From Ursus arctos (taxonomy: Eukaryota > Chordata > Mammalia > Carnivora > Ursidae), in assembly GCF_023065955.2 (NCBI RefSeq), contig NW_026622808.1, positions 71,815,975 through 71,879,974 of the forward strand: a stretch of 64,000 nt of DNA. Reading direction: 5' to 3'. The notes under the pieces are model-generated. The model was given only the letters and a program-made list of their open reading frames with translations. It did not search any database and had not been told where the DNA came from. Position 1 is the first letter of the stretch. Every line of letters starts with the position of its first letter. Below are positions 44,700 to 56,060 of this stretch, piece by piece. The position numbers and the translations under genes are program-made.

Positions 44700-45885
44700 T
44701 TTTTTTGTTAATTTATTTTTTTAATTTAAATTCAATTAGCCAAGGTATAGTACATCATTAGTTTTTGAGGTAATGTTCATTGATTCATTAGTTGACTATA
44801 ACACCGAGAGCTCATCATATTACCTGCCCTCTTTAATTCCCATCACCCAGTACCTCATCCCCCCACCTACTTCCCTTTCCACAACCCTCAGTTTTCTTCC
44901 TGGAATCAAGAGTCTCATATGGTTTCTCTTCCTCTCTGATTTCTTCCCGTTCAGTTTTCCTTCCCTCCCCCTATTGTCCTCTGCACTATTCCTTATGTTC
45001 CACATATGAGTGAAACCATATGATAATTGTCTTTCTCTGCTTGACTTATTTCACTTAGTATAATACTCTCCATTCCATCCATGTCAATGTAAATGGTAGG
45101 TTTTCATCCTTTTATGATGGCTGAGTAATATTCCATTGTATGTATGAACCAATATTCTTTATCATTTCATCCATTGAAGGACATCTCAGCTCTTTCCACA
45201 GTTTGGCTATTTCAGAAATTGCAGCTATGCACATTGGGGTGCATGTGCCCCTTCTTTTCATTATGTCTGTATCTTTGGGGTAAATACCTAGTAGTGCAAT
45301 TGCTGGGTCATAGGATATCTCTATTTTTAATGTCTTGAGGGACCTCCATACTGTTTTTCAGAGTAGCTGTACCAGCTTGCATTCCCACCAACAGTGTAAG
45401 AGGGTTCCCCTTTCTCCACATCCTCACCAATATTTATTGTTTACTCTTTGTTAATTTTAGCTATTCTAACTGGGATAAGGTGGTATCTAATTGTGGTTTT
45501 GATTTTTATTTCCCTAATGACAAGTGATGTGGAATATTTTTTCATGTGTCTGTTGACCATTTGTATGACTTCCTTGGAGAAGTGTCTATTTACATCTTCT
45601 GTCCATTTCTTGACTGGATTATTATCTTTTTGTTTTCTTAACTGTTTCCTTCACTGTGCCAAAGGTTTTTACTTTGGTGCGGTCCCAATAGTTTAATTTT
45701 GCATTGTTTCCCTTGCTTCAGGGAACATATGTAAAAAAATGTTTATATGACCAATGTCAAGAAATTACTGCCTATGTTTTTTCTAAGACTTGTATGGTCT
45801 TAGGTTTTACATTTATGTATTTAAAACATTTTGAGTTTATTTTTGAATATACTGTAAGAAACTGGTCCAGTTTTATTTATTTCTT
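44700..45885 (-). mobile_element. L1 3' end (older subfamily), minus strand
   Basis: T-rich tail, 3' UTR with caattagccaaggtatagta, then ORF2 C-terminus (for example 45448-45696 reversed). Its 3' UTR differs from that of the adjacent L1. Confidence 0.85.
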
Positions 45886-46998
45886 TATTTATTATAATAA
45901 TTTTTTATTATGTTATGTTAGCCACCATACAGTACATCCTTAGTTTTTGAGGTAGTGTTCCATAATTCATTATTTGTGTATAACACCCAGTGCTCCATGC
46001 AATATGTGCCCTCCTTAATACCCATCACCAGCCTATCCCAACCCCCATCCCCTCCCCTCTGAAACCCTCAGTTTGTTTCCCAGACTCCACAGTCTCTCAC
46101 TGTTTATTCCCCCTTCTGTTTACCCCCCTTTCATTCTTCCCTTCCTTCTCCTGATCTTCCAGCTATTTCTTATGTTCCATAAATGAGTGAAACCACATGG
46201 TAGTTGTCTTTCTCTGCTTGACTTATTTCACTTAGCATAAACTCCTCCAGTCCCGTCCATGTTGCTGCAAATGTTGGGTAATCATTCTTTCTGGTGGCTG
46301 AATAATATTCCATTGTATATATGGACCCACATATTCTTAATCCAGTCACCTGTTGAAGGGCATCTTGGCTCCCTCTGCAATTTAGCTATTGTGGACAATG
46401 CTGCTATGAACATTGGGGTGCATATGGCCCTTCTCTTCACTATGTCTGTATCTTTGGGGTAAATACCCAGTAGTGCAATTGCTGGATCATAGGGTAGCTC
46501 AATTTTCAACTTTTTAAGGGACCTCCACCCTGTTTTACAAAGCAGCTGTACCAACTTGCATTCCCACCAACAGTGTAAGAGGGATCCCCTTTCTCCACAT
46601 ACTCTCCAACAATTGTTGTTTCATGCCTTGTCTATTTTTGCCATTCTAACTGGCGTAAGGCGGTATCTCAATGTGGTTTTGATTTGAATTTCCCTGATGG
46701 CTAATGATTTTGAACATTTTTTCATGTGTCTGTTAGCCATTTGTATCTCTTCATTGGAAAAGTGTCTGTTCATATCTACTGCCCATTTTTTGATTTGATT
46801 ATTTGTTTCTCATATATTGAGTTTGAGACATTCTTTGTAGATCTTGGATACCAGTCTTTTATCTGTAGTGTCATTTGCAAATATCTTCTCCCATTCCGTG
46901 GGCTGCCTCTTAGTTTTTTTGACTGTTTCCTTGGCTGTACAGAAGGTTTTTATCTTGATGAAGTCCACAAGTTCATTTTTTCTTTTGTTTCTCTGCAG
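45886..46998 (-). mobile_element. L1 3' end (young type), minus strand, left arm of an inverted pair
   Basis: Starts with the reverse of the ...aacataacataataaaaaatt tail and continues through 3' UTR and ORF2 C-terminus (46282-46554) to about 46998. There it meets a plus-strand L1 3' end head to head. Confidence 0.9.
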
Positions 46999-47380
46999 CA
47001 ACATGGATGGGACTGGAGGAGATTATGCTAAGTGAAATAAGTCAAGTAGAGAAACACAATTATCATATGGTTTCACTCACTTATGGAACATAAGAAATAG
47101 AAAGATTGGTAGAAGAAGGAAGGGAAGAAGAAAGGGGGGTAAACAGAAGGGGGAATGAACCATGAGAGACTATGGACTCTGGGAAAACAAACTGAGGGCT
47201 TTAGAGGGGAGGGGGGTGGAGGAATGGGATAGGCTGGTGATGGGTAGTAAGGAGGGCATGTATTGTATGGTGCACTGGGTGTTATACACAAGTAATGAAT
47301 CATGGAACTTTACATCAAAAACTTGGGGTGTACTGTATGGTGGCTAACATAACATAATAAAAAATTTTTATTAAGAAAAA
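46999..47380 (+). mobile_element. L1 3' end, plus strand, right arm of an inverted pair
   Basis: Begins at gcagcaacatggatgggact in the last part of ORF2 and ends in ctaacataacataataaaaaa. It is complementary to about 45886-46275, giving a 380-bp inverted repeat with a loop of about 730 bp. Confidence 0.9.
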
Positions 47381-48435
47381 CTGTGGTTTTGGACATCTAG
47401 GTGAAAGGATGCTGGGTTTGAGTGTGAAGATTAAAGTATTGCTTCTGGCTGCCCCTAACACAGTACTTATGCTGTAGGGAAGAGCACCGATGGCCGCCTG
47501 GAAGAAGCAGTGCCTGTGCTTTCTGAATAACGGTCCTGCTCCTCCAACACATGCATGAGGAACACAGACTAACATGTCCTTATCTTGGGGCCCCTGATGC
47601 TCAAAAGGCACCTTGGGCCTGCATCTCTTTAATCAGCCCCTGGCTATGTGATTCCTAGAGTGCTTGCAGAGTGTGTCCTAGGTCTTTATTCGTATCATCA
47701 ACATTATTGTACAAGGTGCTGAAGGAAGAGATTAACTCTTATGTAAGTACAGATGGAGCTCAGCACAATACCTCCTAGTAACATAAGTGCCAGTATCGCT
47801 TTTTCCTCCCTTCTTAGTCCATCCTCCTGATCTAGGGCTCTTATCTCAGTCCCCACAAAGAGGAAAGAGATAGAGGCCTCCTGTTCTCATCCTTCAGAAC
47901 CTCGTTTTGTTTGCCTTGCCAGCTCCCTTCTCTCCTCACTCTCTACACCTGTGCCTGCCTTCAAAGTTATTCTCAACAGCCTGGTTGCCTTTCATGCCGA
48001 TGCTGAGCACACTGCTCCCACTGCCACCATTCCACTCCTTCTCCACCCTCCCCTCTCCACACGTGACCTCTGTGGTCATGGGGTTGCTCTCCTGCTCACA
48101 CTCACCAGGGCCTCTCTCTACCCTGCGGAACAAATGCAAATCCTGGAACCTGAGAGGGAAAGTTACCACAGTGTGCTCCCTTTTCCTCTCTCCCAAATGA
48201 GAAAGGAAAAGAGTCCATGTGCCATAACGCACTCAGCATCCCCAGCCAGTCCCGCAGCTGCATCCACAAATCCAAAACATTGAGATCATTGGGGCAAAAT
48301 ACCTAGAACCCCGGGTCAGTTTTAATTTAGAAAGAGTCTACATGGGTTCTCTTTAGTCGAATCATGTTTGCTGTTATTTCCATTATGGTGCCATCTTCAA
48401 GAAGAAAGCAGGCCCTGTGAGAGATGTATGAATTT
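47381..48435. other. Intergenic DNA
   Basis: No element was recognised. Mildly GC-rich at 47860-48260 with overlapping short frames on both strands (97-110 codons) that lack homology or splice support. Confidence 0.4.
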
Positions 48436-48446
48436 AGAATTGAGGG

Positions 48447-48624
48447 CTTCAGAGGGGAGGGGGTGGGGGATTGGGATAGGCTGGTGATGGGTAGTAAGGA
48501 GGGCACATGTTGCATGGTGCACTGGGTGTTATACGCAAATAATGAATCATGGAACATGGCATCAAAAACTGGGGATGTACTGTATGGTGACTAATATAAC
48601 AAAATAAAAATTATTTAAAAAAAA
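48447..48624 (+). mobile_element. Short L1 3' UTR insertion, plus strand
   Basis: About 180 bp of L1 3' UTR with an A-rich tail. The target duplication AGAATTGAGGG is at 48436-48446 and 48625-48635. The left copy overlaps the L1 text by microhomology. Confidence 0.93.
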
Positions 48625-48635
48625 AGAATTGAGGG

Positions 48636-50040
48636 AAGGAAGATACATGGAATTGTGCCTGGAGACAGTGTTATGTTTCTTCAGCAGGACCCATCACCCT
48701 TCAGGTGAGCAAAGAGCTGGAAGGAACCAAATAGGCTTGACCTTGTTCACTGCTAAGTTTCCAGGCTAAAAGGGAAAGTGATCACCAGGCACCTTGTACA
48801 CAAATCCATCAATAGATACAAACATGTGCACTGCTTTATGGGAAAAGTGCAGTATTCTCTAGGGGCATACCAGTCATGCATCTTAATGTATGACAGGAGG
48901 ATAAGATTCCATGATGGAACAACATTTAAGGTAGATGTTGACTTTCGTGGTCTTATCATCATTCTGTAAGGCCTACTAAACCTGTTTACTTCTCAGGCAG
49001 CACATACGGATGGAGGCAGGAGTCCAACCTACATTGATCTTGACCTTGACCTTGACCTTGTACGGAAATACATGTCCTGTATCACACACTTTGGAGTGGT
49101 AATCCTGCAAGTGGCAATGGTTTACACTGGCATATGCATGTGGAAATTTTAAAACCCTGTTGAAATTTCCTTTGCCTTGTTCCCATTGAGAAATGTGCTT
49201 TAAATTGGCAACACTCTCTTCTTTATACTATCATGTTCACTTGTACTGTTTTTGGGGGTTGGGCACATATCTTCCATGGCAAGTTCTCACCACCACAGGA
49301 TCAGGATGGGTGTGATTAGGTGTAGAATCAGGATCCAGAGCACACATAATCCCAGAGTGTTGGGTATCTGAAGCATGTTTACAAAAGCATTGATTCTGTG
49401 TTTTCACCCAGCCTGCTGGTGAACACATATTCTTTTTTCTTCATTGCTCTGAGAATAACCATCCCTTCACTTCCAGACAGACAAGGGAAAATGTTCAGGG
49501 CATGCACACAAATGAGCTACCCTAATGTATAGATTTTGCTGTGTACAGGAAAAAAAAAGAACATATGTCACACAGAGGGTAAGAAAATGTATATAATTTG
49601 AGAATCATATGATGAGACAGAGTAAATAGGACATTTAAAACTCAAATTTCTACTAATGCTTATTTTTTCCTCTGGAATACATTTTAATTCTTTGCTCTGG
49701 AAATATCTGGTAGCTCAGGAATAGGGGAAATGGGTGGAAATGGTGTTTTAAATCCAGAAGGTATCTTCTCCTTATTCTCCACATGCCAGCTTTATCCCCT
49801 GAATCACAATGAAATTTTCTGTCAACTCTATTTGGGGGGCAGGACATTTTCTCTCATAAAACTTTTCTTAAACACAATAACAACGTGTGGGCATGGAATC
49901 AGTTTGTGAAACAAATCTGTCCTCCTAAATGCCACACATGCCCTTCTATACAGACACTAGTCTCCACAGCAGCACCTGGACCCCTACTAGGTAGAGGAAC
50001 AATCACCCTGAATGTTTTACAATGACCGGTTGCCATATAA
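48636..50040. other. Intergenic DNA
   Basis: No gene. Contains a triple TGACCT half-site cluster at 49035-49060. Otherwise unrecognised. Confidence 0.4.
49035..49060 (-). promoter_or_regulatory. Three tandem extended nuclear-receptor half-sites
   Basis: On the minus strand the sequence repeats TCAAGGTCA in overlapping 6-bp steps (CAAGGT three times). TCAAGGTCA is the classic SF-1/ERR monomer site. It could equally be a chance hexanucleotide repeat. Confidence 0.35.
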
Positions 50041-50074
50041 GGATGTGATGCTGCACCTGAGGGTGTTCATGTTC

Positions 50075-50260
50075 CCCCTTCCCTGGGGTGGGGGTGCTTA
50101 CCTGGTGGCCCATCCGCGGCTCCAGAAGCTTGACCCGCTGAGTCACTTGCGACTTGAGCTGAGGAATTGATAAAGACAACAGAATGAATGCTGGAGGTTG
50201 TCTGTATCATTTGGACTCAGACAACTCCATGTAGCTTTCGAACTCTTCACCCGTGAGGCG
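50075..50260 (-). repeat. Duplicated module, copy 1, with exon-like segment
   Basis: Closely similar to 57100-57290. On the minus strand a pyrimidine tract and CAG acceptor precede a 57-bp segment (50102-50158) that ends CCAG|gtaagc, a consensus donor. The segment is open in frame. Upstream on the same strand lies a frame containing LTGEEFESYMELSESK, followed by a stop. The source gene is not recognised. Confidence 0.6.
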
Positions 50261-51715
50261 ATATTTTCTGAACGTGCAAACCCTATCATAAGTGGTTCTG
50301 GGAAGGTAACGAAAATTCCATAAACTTATCTGTAAGAAACAACAGTGTACAGAAACACTCTTAGCCCTAACATCATCATTGTGCTTTTGGTACCATGATT
50401 TAACCCGACAAACATAGCACTGAGAAACAAAATTTGGGAGAAACCTGCTTCCAATGAAAAATATTTTCTTAACATGCAAACCCTATCATAAGTGGTCCTG
50501 GCAATGTAATGAAAATGCCATACACTTATCTGTAAGATACAACAGTCTACAGGTACTGTCTTAGCCCTAACATCATCATGGTGCTTTTAGTACCATGAGT
50601 AAAACCCGACGAATGTAGCTCTGAAAAACATTAGGCAAAAACCCGATTCCAATGAAGAATTTTTTTAAAAAGATTTTATTTATTTATTTGACAGAGATAA
50701 GACATCCAGCGAGAGAGGGAACACAAGCAGGGGGAGTGGGAGAGGAAGAAGCAGGCTCAGAGCAGAGGAGCCTGATGTGGGGCTCGATCCCATAATGCCG
50801 GGATTACGCCCTGGGCTGAAGGCAGACGCTTAACCACTGTGCCACACAGGCACCCCAACGAAAAATATTTTCTTAACGTGCAAACCCTATCATAAGTGGT
50901 TCTGGCAATGTAACGAAAATGCCATACACTTATCTATAAGAAACAACAGTGTACAGTGACTGTCTTAGCCCTAACATTATCATTGTGCTTTCGGTACCAT
51001 GATTTAAACCCCACGAACATAGTACTGAGAAACAAAATTTGGAAAAAACCCGCTTCCAACGAAAAATATTTTCTTAACATGCAAACCCTATCACAAGTGG
51101 TTGTGGCAAGATAACGAAAATGCCATACACTTATCTGTAAGATACAACAGTGTACAGGAACCTTCTTAGCCCTATCATTATCATTCGTGAATATGGAAGT
51201 ATGAACCAAAGTGATCTTGGAAGCCTAACGAAAGTGCCAAACACTTATCTGTGAGACAACACACTATACAGGGAAAGACCAATGAACATCATCTTTCACG
51301 AGTAGGAAGCATTAATGAAAAGGTTCTGGAATTTCCAGGACTCTGCCCCATCCTTATTGGTAATAAACCACCGGGTACAAGAAAACAATTTCAACTAACT
51401 TCAGCCTCCTCAATGCTGATCCCGATTCCACATTTGGTGTGAAGGCCTAGGGAAAGGTCCACATCCTTATAGCTAAGACAGTCGGTGTCAGGGTAATGCC
51501 CTTCAAGTCACCTCAGCCTTCCTGAAGACGGAAGCAGGAATCAAGGTGGTTATGTTACCATGAGGTAAGGAAGATGAGCATATAAGTGAGAAACAACAGT
51601 GGGCAGGACCTCTCTTCCAACGAACAGTATCTTTGCTTAATGTTGAATCCCTATGGTAAGTGGTTGTGGGCACTTGTGAGGTCAAAATCTTGAGTGTTTT
51701 GTAAAACCTCTTGGC
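50256..51715 (+). repeat. Tandem array of about 200-bp dimers (two about 100-bp halves)
   Basis: The anchor gcaaaccctatcataagtgg recurs near 50274, 50476, 50879 (after an inserted SINE) and 51080. Each half carries a taacgaaaatgccatacact or aacatagcactgagaaacaa version of the same motif. Later, more diverged units follow at 51205-51715 (catcatctttcacgagtagg; cttcctgaagacggaagcag). The shared motifs show it is the same family as the 43.5-44.3 kb array. Confidence 0.82.
50661..50856 (-). mobile_element. can-SINE inside the tandem array, minus strand
   Basis: The young can-SINE variant (ccagcgagagagggaacaca), inserted into a repeat unit near aatgaagaat/aacgaaaaat. Confidence 0.93.
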
Positions 51716-52147
51716 CATTCACACATGAGACTAAGGTAGCTGGGGACTCCTAGGCAGTGATTTGTCCACTGTCAAAAATATGAAAAGATAAAAGAGACAG
51801 ATGAGGTCTCCTCAGGCATTGTCCTTTATCCTCATCCTCCGTGAGGATGGCCATCTCTGGACAGCTCAGTGGCAGGGTCTCATTCACAGTGGGGGCATCT
51901 GTTCCTCACAGACATCAGGCAGGGAAATGGATTTGGTTCTCTGTGCCAGCCCAGCCACAGCTGAGTGTCACAGCACCCTCTCGTGGGCTCATAAGAGTTT
52001 CACTGTCACCAGGCAGGTCATTGTATTTGATAAACCACTGTGAGAGTTTGCAATTGCCTTCATCTGCAACCTCCTAGAGGCAAATGCAGATCTCTGGTAC
52101 CATGTGAAGTCATGTGAAGGCATCGTGAGAAAGTGTCCTTTTGCTTA
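51716..52147. other. Intergenic DNA
   Basis: No recognised repeat or gene. Confidence 0.4.
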
Positions 52148-52257
52148 AAACATGGCTGGGGCTCCTGGCTGGCTCAGCCAGTTAAGCATGTGCCTTTGGC
52201 TCAGGTTATGATCCCAGGGTTCTGGGATCGAGCCCGGGCTCCCTGCTCAGCAGGAAA
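52148..52257 (+). mobile_element. Truncated can-SINE, plus strand
   Basis: Head ggggctcctggctggctcag through gatcgagcccgggctccctg. The 3' half and tail are missing. Confidence 0.85.
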
Positions 52258-52421
52258 GGAGGTAGGGAAATAGCTTAGAACCCACAGAGAATCTGAATAA
52301 AGGGGAGTGAAATGGAACTTGTTCTGTGTTTTGCTTTAGGGATTGGAAGTTAGTTTTTTCTCAATTGTGACTGTTCTTGAAACAGAAAAGCTGTATTGGT
52401 CTTTTTTTTACCTTTAATTTT

Positions 52422-52659
52422 TTTTCTAATAATAATTTTTTATTATGATATGTTAGTCACTATACAGTATTTCCTTAGTTTTTGATTTAGTGTTCCGTGA
52501 TTCATTATTTGCATATAACACCCAGTGCTCCATGCAATATGTACCTTCCTTAATACCCATCACTGGCCCATCCCAATCCCCCACCCCTCTCCCCTCTGAA
52601 GCCCTCAGTTTGTTTCCCAGAGTCCATAGTCTCTCGTGGTTCATTCCCCCTTCTGTTTA
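52422..52659 (-). mobile_element. L1 3' UTR fragment, minus strand
   Basis: Reverse L1 tail (aataataattttttattatg) and 3' UTR, ending near cccccttctgttta. Target duplication not identified. Confidence 0.88.
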
Positions 52660-53229
52660 GGGTCCATTGTCTAAAGGGGCAGACAGTGGAAGTTCACCAA
52701 ATATAAGATCGAAATTTCATTGTTCATTATAGATGCCGCCAAGTAGTTCCCAGACATTTCATTCTACTGTAGTAATTCATTATACCTGTGCAGGTGCACG
52801 TGGAAGACAATTGATGCATGCATAGTGGTAATAAAACACGCCCCTCAGTAGTAGAATAATAGAGGATGCATATGTGTAAAATTATTCGACTACAGCTTCC
52901 ATGCTTTCCCTTTGGTTCCTTATTATCTATGAAATTGGACAATTTTTGTTCTCTAGGCTTAAAACTCATTGTCAGTATTTAGAGTTTTTCAATGCTGATC
53001 TTCTCCTGTATGAGTTACCAAAAACCTAAAATATGTATGAACTTTAAAAAATGCTATATTGAAAATTACAACAGGGAAGTTCCATTTTGTGAATATTGTG
53101 TCGATGGCTCTCTATTTTGACATCAGTATTCATTAGAAATGATGACATTTCATGTGAGTATAAATATCAATCTGAAAAAGAAAAGGTAGGAAGAACCTTG
53201 AATGTTTAAGTAATTGGTGAAATGACAGC

Positions 53230-53271
<42 letters not shown>

Positions 53272-53475
53272 TGATTTTCAGTGAATGGTTCAGCTTCTTG
53301 TAGGGCTGTAATTGGAGTCTTAAAGTTGCTTTGGAAATGCATGAAATCATTGCATTTCCTAAAGCCCAAGCCTTGGAGGGTCTGAGAGCAGCTGACCTTG
53401 CCTGGAACCAGGCACACCCCAGCAGGGAGGGCTGGTGCAGAAAGGGCTCTGAGGGTCTTCTGCAGCTAGAGGGTT
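52660..53475. other. Intergenic DNA with a GT repeat
   Basis: AT-rich until about 53300, with (GT)n at 53231-53268, then rising GC content into the next block. Confidence 0.4.
53231..53268 (+). repeat. (GT)n microsatellite
   Basis: About 19 GT units. Confidence 0.95.
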
Positions 53476-53860
53476 CCCCCGGAAGGGGTCAGGTGTGTGA
53501 GTGGGGCCCGGCCCACGACCCCACCCATGCCTGCGCTGGGTGTTGGGGCAGGGAGGCGCCTCCTGGACCCCCTGCACTGGCAGGGTTGCAGGGCGCCAGG
53601 GCGGGTTGCCCGACATCCAAGGGGCTCGGGCACCACCCTCCCCGACCAATCACTGCGTGGGGGTGGAGCTACGTCTCTGTGGGCGGTCCTGGAGTTGCAG
53701 CGGGTTGCCGACCTGGGGCAGAAGAAGGGGCGCTGGGAGAGAGAGAGTTGCCCTGCGGAGTTCCCCGCTGGTGAGTGAGCACTGTGCACTGGCGTGGGGG
53801 TCCGGGGGTAGGGTGCGCCCCGGGTGGGAGGCGGGGTTCTGGAAGGGCGCGTGGAGAGAG
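53476..53860 (+). promoter_or_regulatory. Candidate CpG promoter and first exon of a downstream gene
   Basis: GC- and CpG-rich DNA with a CCAAT box (53645-53649), a GC box (gggcgg near 53679) and a consensus donor CTG|gtgagt at 53771. No TATA box. In human, ZNF502 and ZNF501 follow ZNF35 in the same orientation, so this could be a non-coding first exon of one of them. The gene assignment is inference; no finger exon lies in the window. Confidence 0.45.
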
Positions 53861-54484
53861 TTCATCGTGGGGACTCAGGTGAGTTTTCTTTTTCCGTTTA
53901 AAGTCTCTTCTGCCCGATGTCCGTCAACTGGCCATATTCCCCAGACCCGTGAACTCCAGGGCGCCCGCTCACCTGAGCTTTTGTGGGATGGGTTGCAGAA
54001 TGTCAGGGTTTCCCGTGTTCCCCGGGAAGAGTGTGAGTAAGGGCCGCACACAGTCCCCATCTTCAGTGGAGTGTCTCCCGGTTCCCTGACACAGTGCTGG
54101 TGATGGACCTTGAGCAGTACCCCGAGTTCAGCAGGGTGTTCCCTGTTCCCCCAGGCATACGTGTGGTGGTAACAAGCCCCAGAGCCGTCCCCCAACTTCA
54201 GCATTATGCCCCATGTGCCCCCAGGTTAGTGGTAATTGGCTGTTAGAATCGTGCTGGAAAATCCTCCAGGTGGGGGCCTGGAGGCGGGTGTAAACCAGTT
54301 GCATTGGGAACAGACGGATTGAGGGTTTCTTTAGGAGAGTAAGTCCGCTTTCCAGAAAAGGCAAGGTCATCGTCTATTTAGAATGAAGATAATTGCTGCT
54401 AAACAACAAGCATGTGTTGCCCCTTCGCCCAGAAACCAAAGCAGGTGTGCAGGCTTTAGGTCAGAGGTGCCTTCTTCTCCCCAG

Positions 54485-54584
54485 CTGACAGCACTTCTCT
54501 GCTCTGGCTCCACGAGACCCGAGTTCAGCATCTGAGTCAGCGAGGCAGCTTGTCACAGGACGCCAGCGTTCAGAGAAAGCACAC
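54485..54584 (+). other. Possible non-coding internal exon
   Basis: A 100-bp segment preceded by cttctccccag and followed by gtacgt, about 700 bp downstream of the candidate first exon. It has matching plus orientation but no coding homology. Speculative. Confidence 0.25.
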
Positions 54585-55370
54585 GTACGTTTGGTGAAAG
54601 GTCCTGTCTATGTCAGGACTGGAGGTAAAACCTCTCATTATCCCAAAACCTCCTGGGCTTTTCTCTTTTCTCTAGTTGAGCCTCAAAGTAAAACTTAAGT
54701 AGCTGTCAGCATTCTGGGTTTGGTGCAAGAGTCACATAGTTTCCCTGCAGGTAGAACTTTGCAGGGGATGACAATTTCTTTGTCCATTTATTGCTTACAA
54801 ATGTATTTTGAACATCTGTTTCCTAGGAACCCTCTTGTATTAGAAAGGGAAGGTGAGATTCACTCTGTGCCTGTTTGTAACATCTAATTTGTTCCTTCAT
54901 CTAACAGTGTTGATTTAATTGGGCCTAAGATATGGTTGAGTGGCCAGCATCTAGAGTTAGGTGGCTTTTTGTCATCAGATACAGACTTGGATGATGTCTT
55001 GTCATTTGTCAAAGGTGATGTTTCATCATTGGTTAGTCTTTTCATTGGAAGAGTTAAAATTAGGGTGGAGGGAAAATTCAAAATTATCCAAAGCGGCCTG
55101 TTCCTGTTTAAAAGTTGAGCTTGACTTTCTAGTTTTACTAAATGTATTATCTCGATATTTTGAGGTGCCATATTCTCTCTGTAGTTTCTTTGGTGGTGGA
55201 GTCAGAAGGAGAGTCTGGTAATTCTTTTGGATAGTGGCATGCTGGTGGCTTCAAGGGGCTTGGCGTCAGGAGCCCTGGCATGAATTCTGCAACTGCTTGC
55301 CTGACCCTGGGTGCATCTCACAGAGGTTTTGTTTCCTCTTATGAAATTGACGGCAGATAATGTTCTGCTT
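54585..55370. other. Sequence downstream of the candidate promoter
   Basis: Nothing recognised; possible intron of the downstream gene. Confidence 0.35.
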
Positions 55371-56050
55371 AAAGGGGAGCCCTCCCATCCTGTTGGTGGG
55401 AATGCAAAGTGGTGCAGCCAGTCTGGGAAACAGTGTGGGGGTTCCTCAAAAAGTTAAACATTGAACAACCCCATGATCCAGCAATCGCTCTCCTAGGTAT
55501 TTACCCAAAGGATACAGAAATGCAGATTCGAAGGGGGTACATGCACCATAATGTTTATAGCAGCAATGTCCACAGTAGCCAAACTATGGAGAGAATCCCA
55601 AAGTCCATGCACTGATGAATGGATAAAGCAGATGTGGGGTACATATATATAATGGAATATGCCCCAGCTTCAAAAAGAATGAAATCTTACCATTTGCAAG
55701 GATGTGGATGGACCTAGAGTGTATTAAGCTAAGCAACATCAGTGAGGAAAGACAAATATCCTATGATCTCACTCATGTGGAATTTCAGAACGAAAACAGA
55801 TGAACAGAGTTGAGGGGTGATGAGAGAGGCAAACAAGGAAATAGACTCAACCTTGGAGAACAAACTGAGTGTTGCTGCAGGACAGGGGCGTGGGGGGAAG
55901 AGTTAAATGGGTGAGGGGTATTAAGGAGGGCGCTTGTGATGAGCACTGGGTACTGTATGCAGGTGAGGAATCACTAAATCCTACCCCTGAAGTGAATATT
56001 CCATGGCATGTGAACTAACTGGAATTTAAGTAAAAGAAGAAAGGAAAAAG
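55371..56050 (+). mobile_element. 5'-truncated L1, plus strand, with target duplication
   Basis: ORF2 C-terminus (55409-55615 and onward) and a 3' UTR of an older type ending in A/G-rich sequence. The 10-bp duplication TGTTCTGCTT is at 55361-55370 and 56051-56060. Confidence 0.92.
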
Positions 56051-56060
56051 TGTTCTGCTT

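Noticed and set aside
45886..47380. Twin-priming inversion of one L1
   Set aside because: Both arms contain the L1 3' terminus, whereas twin priming inverts only a 5' part of the same RNA.
48996..49006. ggcagcacata resembles the start of U6 snRNA
   Set aside because: The match stops after about 11 bases and nothing of the rest of U6 follows.
53133..53417. Frames with His-Thr repeats
   Set aside because: They are translations of the (GT)n microsatellite.
53501..54040. 179-codon plus-strand frame
   Set aside because: It lies in the GC-rich candidate promoter, overlaps several other frames and reads through the likely splice donor at 53771.
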